The notes below the pieces were generated by a model. The model saw only the letters and a list, made by a program, of their open reading frames with translations, did not search any database and had not been told where the DNA came from. DNA of 64,000 nt from the NCBI RefSeq assembly GCF_003020125.1, contig NZ_PYFW01000004.1:310001-374000 (forward strand), written 5' to 3'. Shown here in pieces: positions 60,966 to 64,000 of this stretch. The position numbers were made by a program, and so were the translations under genes. The DNA comes from Bradyrhizobium sp. MOS003 (GTDB taxonomy: Bacteria; Pseudomonadota; Alphaproteobacteria; Rhizobiales; Xanthobacteraceae). Numbering within the stretch: position 1 is the first letter of the stretch; each line of letters begins with the position of its first letter.

Positions 60966-63185
60966 TCATTGAATTCGAATGACGACTGTGTCCGCGGCGC
61001 CCGTGGCATCGATCACGGTGAGCCGCGCAAAGCCGGGACCGGGCGGATCGATCAGGCGCTGGCGGCGGCCGTCGATCTCGCCGAGCGCGGTGCCGTTAAC
61101 CATGACCGTCATGGGCAGCACGCCACCGGCGACCTTGACCGGCATCGCGGCGCTCTCCTGTCCCCCGGACCGATCGACATCGATCCGCGAGCCGTTCAGC
61201 GGAAACTGGATATGCAGCGCCTGCTCGCGGCCGGTTCGCACCAGCTCTCCCACCGGCCGGAACCGTTTCAGTGGCAACGGCAGCTTGGCATTGCTGGCAA
61301 CCAGGGTTCCCCTCGGCGGCTTCGGCAATGCGGCCAACGTCTTGCCGGTGCGGGCGAAGGCATCGAACAGGATCGGTGCGGCAGCGACGCGGCCGATCAG
61401 GCCCGGAACCGGCGCGCCGTCGGGACGGCCGACCCAGACGCCGATGGTCATCCGACCGTCGAACCCGACCGACCAGGCGTCACGATAGCCGTAGGACGTG
61501 CCGGTCTTGAAGGCGATGCGGTTGTGTGCGGCATTCTCGGGTGGCGGCGTTCCCAGCAGAACGTTGCCGACCTGCCAGGCCGCGACCTGATCCAGCAGCC
61601 GAAGCGGCTCCCGGTCGTCCTTGTCCGCCATCACCTCACGCAACGGCTTGGTAGTGCCGAGCCGGGCGAAGCCCGTGTAGAGCTGAACGAGATCCTGCAG
61701 CGTCACGCCGACGCCGCCGAGCCCCATGGCGAGCCCCGGCGCTTCGTCCTTGGGCAGAACCAGATTGCCGCCGGCCTGCCGCAGCCGCGAGGCCAGCCGG
61801 CTGGAGCCAACGCGATCGAGCAGCACGATCGCCGGCACGTTCAGCGAGAGTTGCAGCGCCTTCCTCACCGGCACCGTACCCTGGAAGGTCATGTCGAAAT
61901 TTTCGGGCGCGTAGGAGCCGAAGCGGACCGGCCGGTCGTCGATCAGGCTCTCCGGATGAACGAAGCCGTCCTCGAAGGCGAGCCCGTAGATGAAAGGTTT
62001 GAGCGTCGAGCCCGGCGAGCGGATCGCGCGGGTCATGTCGACCTGGCCTGCCCGGCTTTCGTCGAAATAATCGGCCGACCCCACACGCGCCAGCACGTCG
62101 CCGCTGTCATTGTCGACCACGATGATCCCGACCGAGATGTTGGGCCCCAGCGCAATCGCGCGATCGCGGGCGAGCGGCTCCAGCACCTTCTGCAGGTTCG
62201 CATCCAGCGTCAACCTGATGACCGGCGTGTCCTTGACCGTCGACAGCGCGGTGTCAGAGGCATGCGGCGCCAGGATCGGCATCGGCTTGCGCAGTTTTGG
62301 TACAGGCACGGCCTTGGCCTGCCTGGCGTCGTCCGCGCCGACCACATGCTCCTCAACTATGCGGTCGAGCACACGATCGCGCGCCTTGCGCGCCGCTTCC
62401 GGGTGGCGATCGAGGCGGCGCGTCTCCGGCGATTGCGGCAGCGCGACCAGCAGTGCGGCTTCGGCCAGCGATAGCCTCTTCGGCTCCTTGCCGAGATACC
62501 CGATCGACGCGGAGCGGATGCCTTCGAGATTGCCGCCGTAGGGCGCCAGCGCAAGATAGAGATCGAGAATCTGCTCCTTGCTCATGGTGCGCTCGATCTC
62601 GATCGCACGAACCATCTGCCGCAGCTTGGCGTAGAGCGAGCGCTGCCGCCGCGGCTCCATCAGCCGCGCCAGCTGCATGCTGATGGTCGAGCCGCCCGAC
62701 ACGATGTGGCCGCGTGTCGCGAGCTGCAGGGCGGCACGCCCGAGCGCCAGCGGGTCGAGACCGTTATGCGCGTAGAAGCGCTGGTCCTCATAGGCGAACA
62801 GCAGTTTTAGATAGGTCGGATCGACGTTGGATTTGGCATCGACCGGCAACCGCCAGCGACCGTCCGGCATCGCATAGGCGCGCAGCAGCTTGCCGTTGCG
62901 GTCGACGATGGTGGTGGAAACGTGCCGGGCTTCGTCGAGCGGGAGCGGTCCGAGGGAATAGACCCAGCCGACGAAGCCGACGATGGCGAGGATGAGCGTC
63001 AGCGCGAGAGCAGAGAGCGCGCGAAAGCCCCAGCCCCTTGATCCGTCATGGCCGGGCTTGTCCCGGCCGTCCACGCTCTTCGCCGCGGTACCGCAGTCCG
63101 TGGATGCCCAGGACATCCGCGCGAAGACGCGCTTCGCGCTTTTGCCCGGGCATGACGGCGGAGTATGTGGCGCGACTTCGCTCAT
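60966..63185 (-). CDS. pbpC: Penicillin-binding protein 1C
   Basis: A 739-residue bifunctional peptidoglycan synthase. After a membrane helix (about residues 55-77), the GT51 domain carries EDQRFYAHNGLDPLALGRAA and GGSTISMQLARL. The transpeptidase has RSPGSTLKPFIYG (nucleophile serine), SLNVPA and KTGTSYGYRDAWSVG. The last 90 residues are the PBP1C C-terminal domain. The ATG at 63185 overlaps the end of the upstream macroglobulin gene (TGATG). Residues about 12-50 are not family-like: they are encoded by an interspersed repeat (63043-63158) inserted in frame before the membrane helix. Confidence 0.93.
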   Translation of the reverse strand: MSEVAPHTPPSCPGKSAKRVFARMSWASTDCGTAAKSVDGRDKPGHDGSRGWGFRALSALALTLILAIVGFVGWVYSLGPLPLDEARHVSTTIVDRNGKLLRAYAMPDGRWRLPVDAKSNVDPTYLKLLFAYEDQRFYAHNGLDPLALGRAALQLATRGHIVSGGSTISMQLARLMEPRRQRSLYAKLRQMVRAIEIERTMSKEQILDLYLALAPYGGNLEGIRSASIGYLGKEPKRLSLAEAALLVALPQSPETRRLDRHPEAARKARDRVLDRIVEEHVVGADDARQAKAVPVPKLRKPMPILAPHASDTALSTVKDTPVIRLTLDANLQKVLEPLARDRAIALGPNISVGIIVVDNDSGDVLARVGSADYFDESRAGQVDMTRAIRSPGSTLKPFIYGLAFEDGFVHPESLIDDRPVRFGSYAPENFDMTFQGTVPVRKALQLSLNVPAIVLLDRVGSSRLASRLRQAGGNLVLPKDEAPGLAMGLGGVGVTLQDLVQLYTGFARLGTTKPLREVMADKDDREPLRLLDQVAAWQVGNVLLGTPPPENAAHNRIAFKTGTSYGYRDAWSVGFDGRMTIGVWVGRPDGAPVPGLIGRVAAAPILFDAFARTGKTLAALPKPPRGTLVASNAKLPLPLKRFRPVGELVRTGREQALHIQFPLNGSRIDVDRSGGQESAAMPVKVAGGVLPMTVMVNGTALGEIDGRRQRLIDPPGPGFARLTVIDATGAADTVVIRIQ
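63043..63158. repeat. Palindromic interspersed repeat inside the pbpC 5' end
   Basis: CCGTCATGGCCGGGC at 63043-63057 and GCCCGGGCATGACGG at 63144-63158 are inverted terminal arms that match at 14 of 15 positions. The whole is about 116 bp and, from memory, is a frequent rhizobial intergenic repeat. On the - strand it is read through in frame and supplies the DGRDKPGHDG peptide typical of such read-through. Confidence 0.7.
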
Positions 63186-64000
63186 CACTTCGCCGCCCGC
63201 ACCTCGACCGTCCCCGTGCCCGTCCGACCGTAGCGCGAGGGATTGTACATGTCCTCGACATAGGCCTGCGGCAGCACGTATTTGCCGGGAGAGACCACGC
63301 GCACGATATAGGCGACGGTGAAGACCGACTTGGAATCCGAGGCGCGGTCGACCGCAGCGGTGAAGCGGTCGTCGCGGAACTCGGTGTCCTCAGGCTCCTC
63401 GCCGTCCTCGATCCAGTCTAGCGTGCCGCTGTCGCCCGACGACACCAGCCTGGGGTTGTCGATCTCGAGGCTCGCCGGCAGATAGTCGGACACCATGATG
63501 TGGCCGTACTCCGGCTTGGCCTCGGTGATCTTCAGCACCACCGCGAAGCGCTGGTTCTGCTTGACCTTGCTGATGTCGGCCGGCTTGCCGTCGAGCGTGA
63601 AGTAATTGCGCTCGATCTTGAAACCGTTGGACGCTGCCGGCTCCGGCGTCACCGGCGAGCCCGACACCGAGACCACCGCCTGCACCGGTGCATCGCCGGT
63701 GTTGGTGATCTTCAGTGGCTTGCCGTCCAGCGTTGCGGCCTTGTAGCTGCGGTAGAGTGCGGTCTTGACCGGCTGGCCGTCCACCTCCATGGACAGGTTC
63801 TCCTTGGCCAGCGCGCGCGCCGCCAACACCAGCCACGCATTCTCCTGCGTGGAGGTGTAAGGCGTAAGCCCGCGCGCGGTCTCTACCCGCGAGACCGCCT
63901 GCGTCAGCGTCGCCTTCGGCGCGTTGCCTTCGCTGGCCAGCGACACCAGAGCTGCGGCATCGCGAAGCTGCGAGCCGTAGTCGGTGCGGCCGAACTCCAG
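63185..64000 (-). CDS. Bacterial alpha-2-macroglobulin, C-terminal part (gene runs off the window)
   Basis: The last 271 residues of a large YfhM-type bacterial macroglobulin, reading from the window edge as LEFGRTDYGSQLRDAAALVSLASEG. The visible part covers the end of the alpha-helical toroid (STQENAWLVLAARALAKE) and the C-terminal beta domains (VSDYLPASLEIDNPRLV). Bacterial macroglobulins trap proteases in the periplasm and are typically paired with PBP1C, which repairs peptidoglycan, as here. Its stop overlaps the pbpC ATG. The signal peptide and thioester region lie outside the window. Confidence 0.9.
   Translation of the reverse strand: MEFGRTDYGSQLRDAAALVSLASEGNAPKATLTQAVSRVETARGLTPYTSTQENAWLVLAARALAKENLSMEVDGQPVKTALYRSYKAATLDGKPLKITNTGDAPVQAVVSVSGSPVTPEPAASNGFKIERNYFTLDGKPADISKVKQNQRFAVVLKITEAKPEYGHIMVSDYLPASLEIDNPRLVSSGDSGTLDWIEDGEEPEDTEFRDDRFTAAVDRASDSKSVFTVAYIVRVVSPGKYVLPQAYVEDMYNPSRYGRTGTGTVEVRAAK

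Overview
The window looks like chromosomal DNA from an alphaproteobacterium of the Bradyrhizobium type. This is inferred from the high GC, the general amino-acid transporter set aapJQMP, the lipA/RatA and isoaspartate-methyltransferase/TolC pairs, GT41 proteins with TPR repeats, and several interspersed repeats I remember from Bradyrhizobium intergenic DNA. No prophage, integrase, complete IS element, CRISPR array or rRNA operon is visible. Two tRNA genes (Asn-GTT and Cys-GCA) are present.

Layout. 1-554: an interspersed repeat and the leader of a respiratory operon. 555-5684 (+): a B-type (ba3-like) haem-copper oxidase with three multihaem c-type cytochromes, seven CxxCH sites in all. 5794-11742: RatA-like protein, lipA, a 3-methyladenine glycosylase, valS and a PopZ-like protein. 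12045-14605 (-): TolC, an isoaspartate methyltransferase-like protein and a small protein. 15034-19148 (-): a small secreted protein, then a membrane-stress operon whose first gene joins a TnpB-like N-terminal half to a PspA-like coiled coil, followed by YqiJ-like and flotillin genes. 19458-26356 (-): an amide/amino-acid module with RidA, an AraC-acetamidase fusion, a second acetamidase, a fused ABC permease-ATPase and a binding protein. 26765-27987: three small genes and tRNA-Cys. 28183-30599 (-): a Wzt/Wzm-like ABC exporter and a DTW protein. 30637-39799 (-): a tripartite RND pump with two different RND subunits. 40509-42002: cysteine synthase and a DUF805 protein. 42139-49115 (-): three tandem TPR-GT41 glycosyltransferases. 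49214-53727 (-): aapJQMP. 54114-57166 (+): metC and a Na/Pi cotransporter. 57175-60915 (-): a lipid A decoration cluster. 60966-64000 (-): pbpC and the end of an alpha-2-macroglobulin gene.

How the parts work together. The oxidase operon is self-contained: electrons can pass through its cytochromes c to a CuA subunit II and a B-type subunit I. The envelope is a strong theme, with an RND pump, TolC, a polysaccharide exporter, PbpC/macroglobulin, lipid A glycosyl transfer with dephosphorylation, and the PspA/YqiJ/flotillin group. Nitrogen and sulfur scavenging is the second theme: the aap system, the amidases with their own ABC transporter, cysK and metC.

The observations most worth following are the TnpB-like/PspA in-frame fusion behind a perfect palindrome, the AraC-acetamidase fusion, the triplicated GT41 genes that share a TTG start and leader, a 23-bp perfect palindrome in front of the efflux operon, and a probable ATT start in the Wzm-like permease. 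Everything here was read by eye; no database search was run.
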